A stretch of DNA of 64,000 nt from Diacronema lutheri (taxonomy: Eukaryota; Haptophyta; Pavlovophyceae; Pavlovales; Pavlovaceae): positions 1 through 64,000 of the forward strand of contig JAGTXO010000079.1 of NCBI GenBank assembly GCA_019448385.1, written 5' to 3'. Positions 32,390 through 42,125 of this stretch are shown piece by piece; the stretch's first letter is position 1, and every line of letters starts with the position of its first letter. A program made the translations under genes and the position numbers. Below the pieces are notes generated by a model. The model saw only the letters and a list, made by a program, of their open reading frames with translations. It was not told the origin of the DNA and ran no database searches.

Positions 32390-34914
32390 TCACGCGAAGC
32401 GCTGATGCGTGGCGCCTGTCGAGCGCTTGTGCTCGCGCTGCGCAGCCGAGCCCGTATTTGCGCCCGCGCTCTCGCCTCCCCCCGGCTCGGCGGGCGCCCG
32501 CAGCAGCGGAGTCTGCAGCAAGCCACTGGCGTCGGCCCTGGCGCGCTTCGCGGCGCGCCGGCGCGCGGAGCGCGACGGCTGGCCCTGCGCTACGGCGCCC
32601 TGCGCGCACGCGGCGACGGCCGGCGACGCCGGCGCTGCGCGCGCAAGGGGCGGCGACGGCGGCGACGGCGATGGGCGCGGCGACGGCGCGTGCGGCGGTG
32701 GGCGTTGCCAGCTGGCGGGCGGCGCGGGCAGCCGCGCGGGCGGCGGCGGCCGCGAGGCTGCGGCGGGCGGTGGCGGCTGCGGCTGCCACGCGGGCGACGC
32801 AGGCGGCGGCACGACCGCCGCGCGCAGCGGCCGGAGCACGTCGCCTCCGCTCGCGGCCGCCGCACCAGTCGGCGCAATCTCGACGCAGCAGATGCCGCCG
32901 GGCGGCGCACGCGAGAGCCGGCCTTGCGCGCGCGGCTGCGCCCAGCCGCAGCGGCCCGTGCAGCCGAGGCTGACCCCATCGCTGCCGCGGCCGTCCCGCG
33001 CGCTCTCGTGCAGCTCGAGCAGGCCGCCGCCATGCGCACACGGCGACGAGTCGCCGACGTACGCGCCGAGCGGCACGCGCGACACAGCCGCGCACACGGC
33101 GGCCGCCATCTGCTCGGCCGTCGCCTTGGCATGCCGCGCGGCGCGATGCTCGCCGTACGCGCGCTGCGCCGGCCCGATGCTCGCGCGACACGCCGCCTCG
33201 GCCGCCGCCTCTGCCGCGCCCGCGCCCGCGCGCTTGGTGGCGGCGCGCATCGTGCCGAGCAGCTCGTTGAGCGCGCCCAGCCTTGCGCGATGCTGCGCGC
33301 AGTCGACACAGCGCTCACTTTCAAAAAGCGCGCCGAGCGCACCCGACGGCGCGACGAGAGCGCGCAGTGGCGCGGGGAGCAGACGCGCGGCCGCAGCGGG
33401 GAGAAGTGCGACCGCACACGCGGCGGGCGGCATCGCATATCGCGCGTCGCGCGGCGCGCGCGCGCTGCCGACGAGCTCGCGCGCCGCCACGAGCTCGGCG
33501 GCGTGGGGCGGCTGCTCGGCGTGCGGCCACGCCACGTGCCAGTGCGGCGGCCGCCCCGTCGAGAGCAGCTCGACGGCCCACAGGACGAGCGCGCAGTAGA
33601 CGCGCACGCCGCCGCCGCCGCCGCCGCCACCGCCGCCGCCGCCGTCTCCGCTGCCGCCGCCGCCGCCGCCGCCGAGCTCGGTGCCGACGGACTGCGCGCC
33701 ACACGCCTCGGCCGCCTCCTCCTCGCCGTCGTCGCCCCCGTTGTCGACCGCCATTCCGTCGCCTCCGCCCGCCATGGCGTCGAGCAGCAGCGCGCAGAGC
33801 GCGTTGGCGTTGATCGCGAGCCCACCGTCGCTGCCGCGCAGCACGAGCCGCTCGCCCCGTGCCTGAACGCGGCCGAGGCAGCGGAACGCGCGGTCGAGCG
33901 CATAGCCGCGCAACTTGGGCACGTAGTCGCACCCCTGGCGCGGCGCGGACGGCGGACGGCAAAGCGGGGGCGTGCACACGGTGGGCGTTCCCTCCTCCTC
34001 CCCCACCCCCCACCCCTTGAGCCCCGCACGGCCGCGGCGCGCACTCGGCGCGGCATGTGCACCTGCAGCACCGCGAGCAGCGCGAGGTCCAGGCTCGCGC
34101 CCGCGACCGCCTCGCTCGACGCGCCGCCGCCCGGGGCGGCAACAGCGCCCGCGGCGGCGTGGGCGAGCGCGCGCGCAGGTCTGCTCAGCAGCGCTCGCGC
34201 CGCCTCGCACGAGAAGGCAACGAGCCCGCCGCCCGCGCCACCGCCGCGTCTGCCACCGCGCGCGCCGCCACCGCCGCCGCCGCCGCCACCATTGGCGGCC
34301 GCCGCGAGCGCCGCCGGGTCGAGGACAAAGACTCGGCGCGCGGGCGCGTTGAGTGCGAGGAGCACGAGATCCGAGTCGCCACCGACGACAACGTGCACGT
34401 GCTCGGCGCGCGCGTGCGCGGGCAGCGCGGCGAGGCGCGCGGCGAGCTTGGACTCGCCTTCGCCCTCGCGGCTCGAGGGGTCGACGATGACGCACACGCC
34501 CGCGCGCAGCCGGCGCTGTGCGAGCGCGAGCGCCGCCCAGAGCGCGAGGGCGCCGTCGCAGCGCGCCATGAACGGCGTGCCCGGCGTGATCGCGAGCGCG
34601 CTCGGCCCCGCGCGCAGGCTGCCACCACGCGTGCGCGCAAGCCGGCGCGCGCGCTGCGTCGCGAGCTTGCACAGCGGCGCCGGTCCATCGAGCGCAAGCG
34701 CGAGCGAGAGCGTCGGGTGCACCGCGCGGCCAATGAGGCCGTCGAGCCGGTGGCCGAGCTGCGCGAGCGCGCCGTCGTCCGTGCGCGCGTGCCGCACCGC
34801 CTCGTGCACGAGCGCGTTCACGTCAACGTGCACATGCTCCGCGTCGGCGGGCGCGCGCACGTACGCGCCCGGCAGCGCGGCGTGCGCCCACTGCGCGAAG
34901 CCCGTCACGCCCAT
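32390..34914 (-). CDS. XRN-family 5'-3' exoribonuclease
   Basis: Two exons: 34914-34063 and 33934-32390 (donor GTGCAC, acceptor GCCAG, phase 0), about 798 residues. N-terminal signatures of the XRN nuclease domain: the MGVTGF start, HVDVNALVHEA, LALDGPAPLCKLATQRARR, ITPGTPFM, EGEGESKLAARL, GGDSDLVLLAL. GCDYVPKL after the splice replaces the usual GNDFLP block. Gly runs interrupt the domain. The second half is long, Cys/Pro/Ala-rich and low-complexity. XRNs degrade 5'-monophosphate RNA in decay or termination. The protein is shorter than Xrn1 and closer to the Rat1/Xrn2 core in length. Divergent from the exchanger gene by 120 bp. Confidence 0.8.
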
Positions 34915-35034
34915 GGGCGCGGCGTGTCAGACGAAAGTGCCATCGCGAGCGCGTGTGATGACGCACGCACGAGCTTCCCAGAAAAGTCTGCCGTCCACGC
35001 GGTGAACCGGCATCGGGGGAGGAGGGTCGGCGCG
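34915..35034. promoter_or_regulatory. Divergent promoter of the XRN-like and exchanger genes
   Basis: 120 bp between opposing start codons. No TATA-like motif. Inferred from spacing. Confidence 0.45.
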
Positions 35035-37071
35035 ATGACGGAGAGAGCGGAGGCCGATGAGCGGCTTGTGGCCAACACGATCGTCCTGGCTTGCGTCGGC
35101 ATGATGGTGGGCACATTCCTCCGCTTCGTCGAGACGCAGCTCGTCCCGATCGTGCGCAACAAGCTGCCGCGCTTTGCGCTCCCCGCCGTACACGCTCTCC
35201 GTCTTCCTCGCCGGCGCGGCGGCATCGGTCGGGTACGACGCGGAGGCGCGGCGAGTCGCGGCGGGCGGCGAGCCATCCGAGCGTGGCGAAGCATCAATCC
35301 TCGGCGCGATATCATCCGCGCAGCTCATCGACCCGCACGTCGTGCTCCTCGCCCTCCTACCGCCCGTGCGCGCCGCGCCACTTCGTGCTGTCGGCCCTTG
35401 CCGTGACGGGTGCTGGCAAAGCGGTTGCGCCAAGTGACCCACCACGCCAGTCAGCTTGGCTCGTCTCTTGTTGCGCGCGTGTCAAGCCAAGCCGCGCCGT
35501 CTGCGCCGCGCGCCGACGCGCGCGGCACCCCCCCCCCCCCAAACCCCCCCGTTCGTGTCCGCCGCGAAACCGCTGTGCCGCGCAGCTCATCTACGAGTCG
35601 TCGTCGTCGATGAACTACCACACGTTCCGCAGGTGTGCGCACCATGCTCAGAGCCCTGCGCGCATCGGCTGTCGCCCCTTCCTCTTCCCCCCCCCCCCCC
35701 CCCCCCCCCCCCCACACACACACACATATATGCACACACCCACCATGCCCCCCCCCCCCCCCCCCCCCCCCGCCGCCGCCGCGCGCGCGTGCGCTCTGCG
35801 TGCGCTCAGCGCACGCGCCCGCCCGCCCGCCCGCCCGCCCGCCGCGGCTGCACGCACACTCGGCAGAGTGCGGTGGCAGGCGCTGCTGCTCGCCTTCCCC
35901 GGCGTGCTGCTCCAGACCTTCCTTACCGCCGCGGCCATGCGCTACCTTGCCGGGTACGGCACAGCCGAGGAGGGCGGCCTGTGGGACTGGGACGTTGCGC
36001 TCACCTTTGGCGCGATCGTCAGCGCGACGGACCCCGTCGCGGTCGTCTCGGTGCTCAAGGCGCTCGGCGCGCCGGAGAAGTTGTCGGACATCATCGACGG
36101 CGAGTCGCTGCTCAACGACGGCTCGGCGATGGTCGTCTTTGGCATCTTCGCGCACAACGTGACGGCGGTCGCGCGCGGCGTCGCGCGGCACGGTCTCGCG
36201 TCGGGCGTCGGCTTCTTCATGCGGCTGTCCCTTGGCGGCGTGGCGCTCGGCGCCTTCGCCTTCTACGTCGTGGTCTCGTGGCTCACCTACGTCGAGAACG
36301 ACTTCCGCGTCGAGGTGACCGTGCTGCTCATCGGCGTCTTTGGCGCCTTCGCCCTCGCCGAGCTCGCGCTCGGCGTATCGGGCGTGCTCGCGGTCGTCAC
36401 CTTTGGCCTGCTGATGGCGAGGCGCGGGCTGTACACCTTCTCGCCGCACGCGGCAGCCGTCGCCGAGTCGGTGCGCCGCGCCCGCCTCGCGCCTTGTGCT
36501 CTCAAACGCGACGCAGCCGCGCGTGGCGCCTCGCGTCTCTCCCCCCCAGCAGCGCGCCTCCGCTCACCGGCCCGTCGCTGCGGTCGTCGCGCCGCGGCGT
36601 GCGCACCGCCGCGGGCCATCCTCCTCGCAGGTCGTGCCGATGCTTGCCTTCATCTCGGAGACGCTCATCTTCTTCATCGGCGGCATCGCCGCGTGGACGG
36701 CACTCTCGTCGTACCCCGAGCAGATCGCGTGGTGGCACGCGATCCCGCTCTACGTTGGCCTGATGGCGGTGCGCGCACTTACAGTCGCCGTCTTCTACCC
36801 ATTCCTCGCGCGGACGGGGTACCGCGTAACGCGTGGCGAGTGTTGCATGATCGTGTACGCCGGCTTGCGAGGCGCTGTGGGCCTGGCGCTCTCTCTGCTT
36901 GTGGTGCGTGACGAGCATTTCCCGCCCATTGACAAGGGGCGCATCCATTTCTTGGTTGGTTCTGTCGTCGTGCTGACGAGTGCGCGCTCGCCCGCACCCT
37001 GCGCGCCCGCCAACGCGCGCACGCCGCTTCGCGCACAGAGGCACGCGCCGCCTCGCGCACACCTCTGTGCG

Positions 37072-37117
<46 letters not shown>

Positions 37118-39867
37118 ACCCTCCCCCCCCCTTCCACCCATCCCATCCCCCACATCCCCTTTCACCCGTCCCCCCCTCCCCCACCTTACCCCCCCCCCCC
37201 CCCCCTGCGCAGTGGCGATCAACGGCACGACGACGCAGGCGCTGTACGATTGGCTCGACCTCTACCCGGCGAGCAAGTTCCGCGACGTGGTGGTGCACGA
37301 GGCGATCTGCAAGCTCGAGGGCGCAGGCATGGCTGCCATCCGCGAGGAGCTGATCACAAAGGCACACCTCCACCTGTACGCCCTCGCCGACTGGGAGGTG
37401 GTGCGCAGGATGGTGCCCAGCTTTAGCGACGCCAGAGTCACGCGCAGCGACGCGCTCTGGCTCCCGCCCACCGCCCGTGTCGACCCGCTCGAGACGACGC
37501 TCGTGCGCCGGATCGCGACGAGCGCGCCGCGCGCGCCGGTTGGCGCGGGCGGCGTGCACACCGACTCGCACGAGCAGCTGCACGCCGACGCGCCGGAGGA
37601 CGAGGCGTTCCCCGCCACGGCCACAGCCGCGCCGGCGGCGCGGCGGCGACCGCACCTCAACGGTGACGGCACGGGTGCGCCGCGCCCCATCCGCGCCGCC
37701 AGCGCTGCGCCGCCACCGACGCAGGGCGGCAGCGCACTCGAGCTCTCGACGGAGCCGCCCTCGCCGCTTGCGCCGCGCCGCCAGCGGTCGCACACAGTCG
37801 ACGCGCTGCCGGCAAGCGGCGCGCGCGGCGCGCGCCACACCGACGGCGACGACGACAGCGACGGCGACGGCGACGGCGCGCTGGTGGCCGCCTTCTTCGG
37901 CGCGGGCGTTGCGAGCGCTCGCGAAGACGCCCCCTCTTCGCGGCATGCGCTCGCGCCCTCGCGCGCGACTGACCCGCGCGTCGCGTGGCGGACGGACGCA
38001 GCGGCGCAGCGGCGCGCGCGGCGCGAGGACACTTCCGCCGGTCGCCGCTCGGAGGGCACACCCTGGTCTGCCTCCCAATCGCTCTTTGGCAGCGTGGCGC
38101 GCGGCGGGCCAAGCGGCCTCCTTGGCGAGCTGGGCGATGTGCTGCCGCGCGAGACGCGCGCGCGCAGCCGACCCGAAGGGCGGCCCGCGCATGAGCGCAC
38201 GCACGCGCCAACGTCGGGCGGCGCGGCGGCGGCGCGCACGCGCGACAGTAGCAAGCACAGGACCACCACGACGCACAGCCGTGCGGGCGATGCGCGCGAG
38301 GCGGACGCGGCGGGTGGCGCCTCCGCCGCCACCTCCGCCGCGTGCAGCGCCTCCTCGCCTTCCGCGAGCGCGAGCTGCGCCGACTTTCCGACCAAGCCGC
38401 CGTCCGCAGAGCCGCCGGCGATTGAGCCGGCGGCCGCGCCCGACCCAACGCCTGACGCCGAGTCGGCCGCCGCCGTCGCCGCCGTCGCTGCGGCGCACGC
38501 CGGCGCGCGCGGCACGGACGTCGTCACGCTGGCGTCGCGCGAGCTGGACGCGGCGGAGCGCGCCGCCATCGCCGCAGTCGTGCGTGCCGGCGGAGGCGCG
38601 CCGCCCACGCGCGACGCGCACGACGCGTCCGCCCGCGCGCAGGCCGCGTCGCCGGCCGATTCGCCGCGCGGCGCGCCGTGGCGCGCGGGCGCGCTCGGCG
38701 CGCGCTGGGCGCGGCGCGCTCGCGCGCTCTCGTCTGAGTGCTCGTTTTACGAGAAGAAGGTGGAGTTGGTCGGCGCGCTCTTCTCGATCCTGCGCAGGGC
38801 CTACATGGAGCAGTACGAGGCCAAGCAGCTCGATGGCGCCGCGCTCGCCGTGTGCATGGAGGGCCTCTCCTCCGGTGCGTGCGCTGCGCCCGACCGCGCG
38901 CGCAAGCGCCGAGGCGCGCGCGCGCGCAAGCGCGTCGGCGCTGAGCGAGCGCGCGCGCGCGCCGAACGCGCGTTCGAACGCGCAGGCGAGGAGTACCTCT
39001 ACGACCACCCGATCGCGTCGCCGACGGGCGCGTTCGAGCTCGAGCTCGACGTGCTGCTCTACGAGCTGCCGCCGCCCTCGCCGGCGTGGCTGCCCTACCT
39101 GCTCATGCTCCCCTCCGTCGGCCGCGCGCTCTGGCGCAATCAGATCTTCCGCCGCACCTACGTCGTCACCGAGGCGCTCGCCGCGTACATCCACGCGCAC
39201 GACGAGCTTCGCAAGCTCTGCGCGCCCGACCCGCGCAAAGCGGCGCTGCTGCGCGACGCGGTCGAGCCCGCGCTGCACCGCGCGCGGCTGCGCCTGCAGG
39301 AGCACCGGTTGCGCTATTGGTCTCTCACCACCCTTCAGATCAACCTTCTCACCGCACGCGCAGCCATCGACCTCAAGCGCAAGCAGGCGCGGCGCGCATG
39401 CGCGCCGGCAGCGGCGGTGCTGGCCGCTTTTCGCGCGCGCTCTGAGCCCGCCGCCCTCGTGCCGCCCCTCCTTTTCGCGCGCGCAGGTGCGCGCGCTCGG
39501 CGCGGCGGGCGACCTGACCGCCACCAACGTGTCGCAGCTGACGGGCGCGCTCGACTCGGCGTTGTACGCCGTCGAGACGATCAGATACTCCGCGCTCGCG
39601 CCGCGCCGCTTCCACCGCAAGCTGCGGCTCGTGCTGCGCGCGCTTGACCTCGGCGCGCCGCGCATCGGCCGCTCGGCCGACCGCGCGGCGGACGCAGCGA
39701 CGGACGCCGAGGCGAGCGCAAATCGGCAAATCGCCGCGGCCGCGCAGCGCGCGCCGCCAGCGAGCGCGCAGGGCTCGGCGCGGCGCGCGGTCCCGGCGCA
39801 CTCGGCGCTCAACAGCCACCAGCACTCGCACGACTCGCACGTGCAGTTCGCCGGCGCGCCACCTTAG
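35035..39867 (+). CDS. Na+/H+ exchanger (CPA1, SOS1/NHE-type) with long C-terminal tail
   Basis: Exons: 35035-35365 (frame change near 35181), 35586-35632, 35867-36470, 36631-36979, 37213-38874, 38986-about 39386 or 39416, 39487-39867. The antiporter core has SAQLIDPHVVLLALLPP, LIYESSSSMN, the ion site ATDPVAVVSVL with DGESLLNDGSAMVVF, ISETLIFFIGG and GLRGAVGLALSLL: CPA1 hallmarks with about 12 helices. The tail of some 850 residues is disordered, then folded and helical (YEKKVELVGALFSILRRAY, YWSLTTLQINLL), as in SOS1-type exchangers. Role: Na+/H+ exchange at the plasma membrane or an endomembrane. At 35181 the sequence CCCC needs one base fewer to join ALP to YTLSVFLAG. The penultimate donor is either GC-type or GTGCTG. 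Confidence 0.85.
35687..35771 (+). repeat. Two poly-C tracts with (CA)n/TATATA between, in exchanger intron 3
   Basis: C27 (35687-35713), CACACACACACATATATG, then C24 (35748-35771). All lie within the intron 35633-35866, sense poly-C upstream of the acceptor. Confidence 0.85.
37072..37117 (+). repeat. 46-nt poly-C in exchanger intron 5
   Basis: Inside the intron 36980-37212, followed by more C-rich sequence up to the acceptor TGCGCAG. It probably acts as an extreme polypyrimidine tract. Confidence 0.85.
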
Positions 39868-40012
39868 GGCTTTACGCCGTGGTCGCCGCGGTTCACCCAG
39901 CAGCGCCAGCGGAGTGGGGTGTGAACAAATCGACAGACGGACGCGTGGCTCTGAACGGACGGACACGTGGACGAGCTGTCACTGTCCGCGCCTTGTCAGA
40001 CGCCCGCGCACC
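39868..40012. other. Convergent 3' spacer
   Basis: 145 bp between the exchanger stop and the TGT stop. Moderately lower GC, no gene. Confidence 0.4.
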
Positions 40013-41365
40013 TCAGAGCTCGTCGTTGAGGATCGCCTCGCGCAGCCGCTGCATCCGCCAGTTCATGAAGGCGAGGTTGTGCATGCTCGCGAGCGTCGCG
40101 AAGAGCGGCTCGCGCTGCTTGAGCAGGTGGTGCATGTACGCGCGCGACGCGCCGGCCGTCGCGTCGGCAAGCTCGGGCACGTCGCGGTCGATTGGCCCAA
40201 AGTCGCGCGCGTGCGCCGTGCCGCGCACGTTGAAGCGGCCGGCTGCGGTGAGGAGCGTGCCGTGCCGCGCGACGCGCGTCGGCCAGCAACTGTCGAACGA
40301 GTCGATGCCAAACGGCACGGCGGCGGGCACGCTGAGCTCGTCGGCGATGCCGAGCAAATGCACCGGCCGGCCGGCGGGCAGCGCCGGGCGCAGGTCCGCG
40401 AGCAGGCCGAGCATCTCCGCGCGGTCGGCGCCGAGCGAGCCGCCGATCGCCGTGCCGTCAAAGCGCGCGCCGGCGAGGAACGCCGCGGACTCGGCGCGGA
40501 GCGCGCGGTCGGTGCCGCCGTGCAGCACGCCATACATGGCCTGCCCCGCGCGGTCGCGCTCGTGCTCGGCCAGGCTGCGCGCCATCCACCGGTGCGAGCG
40601 CGAGACGGACGCGCGGAGCGCGCTCGCGCCAACGTCGTTGGAGGGCAGCTCGTCGAGCGGGATGATGATGTCCGAGCCGAAGGCCTTCTGCGCGGCGACG
40701 GAAGACTCGGGCGTAAGGAGGAGGCGCGAGCCGTCGCGGTACGAACGGAACGTCGCGCCGCGCTCGCTCACGGAGAGCAGGCAGGGCGAGCCCTCCTTCG
40801 CGGCGCGCGAGCGCGACTTGAGCTCGCCCGCCTCTCTCAACGCGCTCCCGTCCGGCGCGCGCGCGACGTCGCCGAGGCTGAAGAGCTGGAAGCCGCCCGA
40901 GTCGGTGATGATCGGCCGGCGGCGGCCGATGAAGGCGTGCAGCCCGCCCGCCGCGCGCACCACCTCCGGCCCCGGGTGCACGAGCAGGTGGTACGTGTTG
41001 CAGAACATGAGCTGCACACCGCACGCGTCGGCCTGCGCGCTCGTCACGCCCTTGAGCGCGCCGTTCGTGCCGACCGGGACAAAGGTGGGCGTCTCGATGT
41101 CGCCGTGGCGCGTGTGGATCACGCCCACCCGCGCGAACGAGCCTGGCTTGCGCGAGCGGTGCAGCACCTCGAAGCTAAACTCGCCGCCGCGCGCCGCGCC
41201 CGCCGCGCCGGCCACGCCGGCCGCGCCGGCCGGCGCGCTCGTTGGCGCGCCGGCGGTCGAGGCAGCCGACGTGAAGCGCAGCGCGGCGGCCGCCGCGCGA
41301 CCCGCGAGCATGCCGAGCAGGACGAGCGACTTTGCCGCCGCTGCCCTGGACGGCGCGACGGCCAT
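40013..41365 (-). CDS. tgt: Queuine/guanine tRNA-ribosyltransferase-like protein lacking zinc cysteines
   Basis: Single exon, 450 residues from the ATG at 41365. The first ~60 residues are Ala-rich with a hydrophobic stretch, i.e. a probable organelle presequence. The TIM-barrel shows TGT signatures: TPTFVPVGTNGALKG, FCNTYHLL, IITDSGGFQ (general acid/base Asp, about residue 155), GVLHGGTD, and GIDSFDSCWPTR (nucleophile Asp, about 355). The structural zinc motif CxCxxC that normally follows the PID element is absent (PIDRDVPELADATAG), while SRAYMHH with the fourth ligand His remains. Also His replaces the usual Gln in VQGG. It may exchange guanine-34 for a queuosine precursor in organellar or cytosolic tRNA. 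A non-catalytic partner role is possible, but both Asp are kept. Confidence 0.85.
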   Translation of the reverse strand: MAVAPSRAAAAKSLVLLGMLAGRAAAAALRFTSAASTAGAPTSAPAGAAGVAGAAGAARGGEFSFEVLHRSRKPGSFARVGVIHTRHGDIETPTFVPVGTNGALKGVTSAQADACGVQLMFCNTYHLLVHPGPEVVRAAGGLHAFIGRRRPIITDSGGFQLFSLGDVARAPDGSALREAGELKSRSRAAKEGSPCLLSVSERGATFRSYRDGSRLLLTPESSVAAQKAFGSDIIIPLDELPSNDVGASALRASVSRSHRWMARSLAEHERDRAGQAMYGVLHGGTDRALRAESAAFLAGARFDGTAIGGSLGADRAEMLGLLADLRPALPAGRPVHLLGIADELSVPAAVPFGIDSFDSCWPTRVARHGTLLTAAGRFNVRGTAHARDFGPIDRDVPELADATAGASRAYMHHLLKQREPLFATLASMHNLAFMNWRMQRLREAILNDEL

Positions 41366-41811
41366 GCGCAAACACGTCGCCGCGCTCAGTTTCGTCGTGT
41401 GGGTTGCATGCAAGGCCGCACCTCGGACATGTCATCGAGGTCCAGGCATCCAGCTGACCGCTGGCCGGGCGGCGGGCGGGATGTGAATCACAAGGCTCGT
41501 GAAGAGGCGCACCTTCCCGCCGGACGGCCACGCGCGAGCACGGCCGACGAGGACGCAGCCACGCAGGCCGCCGCACGGCCTGTGCGCACAGTCAGTCTGT
41601 CACGAGGGGTGAGTGCGACCGTGGCTCGCGCAGTCGATGCCAGCCGCCGATGTGTGCTGTAACGTCTGTCGATCTTCACAGCTCAAGCAGGCGCGTGCTG
41701 CATTTTCAGCAAGATCACACCGCCGCTCCGCGCTACGCAACAGTCTCCGAAATCTCGTCCTGTCTGCGCGGACGTTGCCATTTTTCGGATAATACTAACG
41801 GCGCTTACGTC

Positions 41812-41830
41812 AGGGTTAGGGTTAGGGTTA
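41812..41830 (+). repeat. Interstitial telomere-like (GGGTTA)3
   Basis: AGGGTTAGGGTTAGGGTTA lies directly between two copies of ATTTTTCGGATA and next to the R2 short element. Confidence 0.85.
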
Positions 41831-41843
41831 TTTTTCGGATAGT

Positions 41844-42035
41844 AGGGGGCGCGGCCCTGGGGCTGGAGACCCCGCCGGGGGGCGGGGGGCCGTTCGATTG
41901 GCCAGGCTAATTCGATTGGCCGGTCATATGCCAAAATGACGAAACGCTAGGGACAAACTCGTTTGGATTGTAGCATCTCAGGGCTCGGTGTCCACCTCCG
42001 CTCGGTTTTTAAAAGGTGAGGGGTCTCCAGGATTT
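41844..42035 (-). mobile_element. Dispersed element R2, short MITE-like copy
   Basis: The reverse complement matches both ends of the long R2 copy at 30305-32225 joined together. CTGGAGACCCC at 41873 and GGGGTCTCCAG at 42020-42030 form an 11-bp inverted pair. ATTCGATTGGCC occurs twice inside. The copy ends ~90 bp before the channel start codon and contributes the TTTTTAAAAGG box at about 42006. Confidence 0.7.
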
Positions 42036-42125
42036 TGCGATCCAATGCTTTGCATGAGAGATTTCCGCGAACCACCAGCAGCAGGTTGAAACGAGTCGAG
42101 TTTGTGGCTCGTTTTCGTTCAACTC

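Larger units (their letters stand above)
41366..42125. promoter_or_regulatory. Divergent region between TGT and the channel gene, with mobile sequence
   Basis: About 760 bp between two opposing genes. Contents: a GC-rich TGT-proximal part, telomere-like GGGTTA units (41812-41830), the short R2 element (41844-42035), and ~90 bp to the channel ATG. Two TTTTTCGGATA motifs flank the telomere-like unit (41779 and 41831). Confidence 0.5.

Noticed and set aside
41366-41413. Start of TGT at 41413
   Set aside because: The codon there is TTG; the first in-frame ATG is at 41365.
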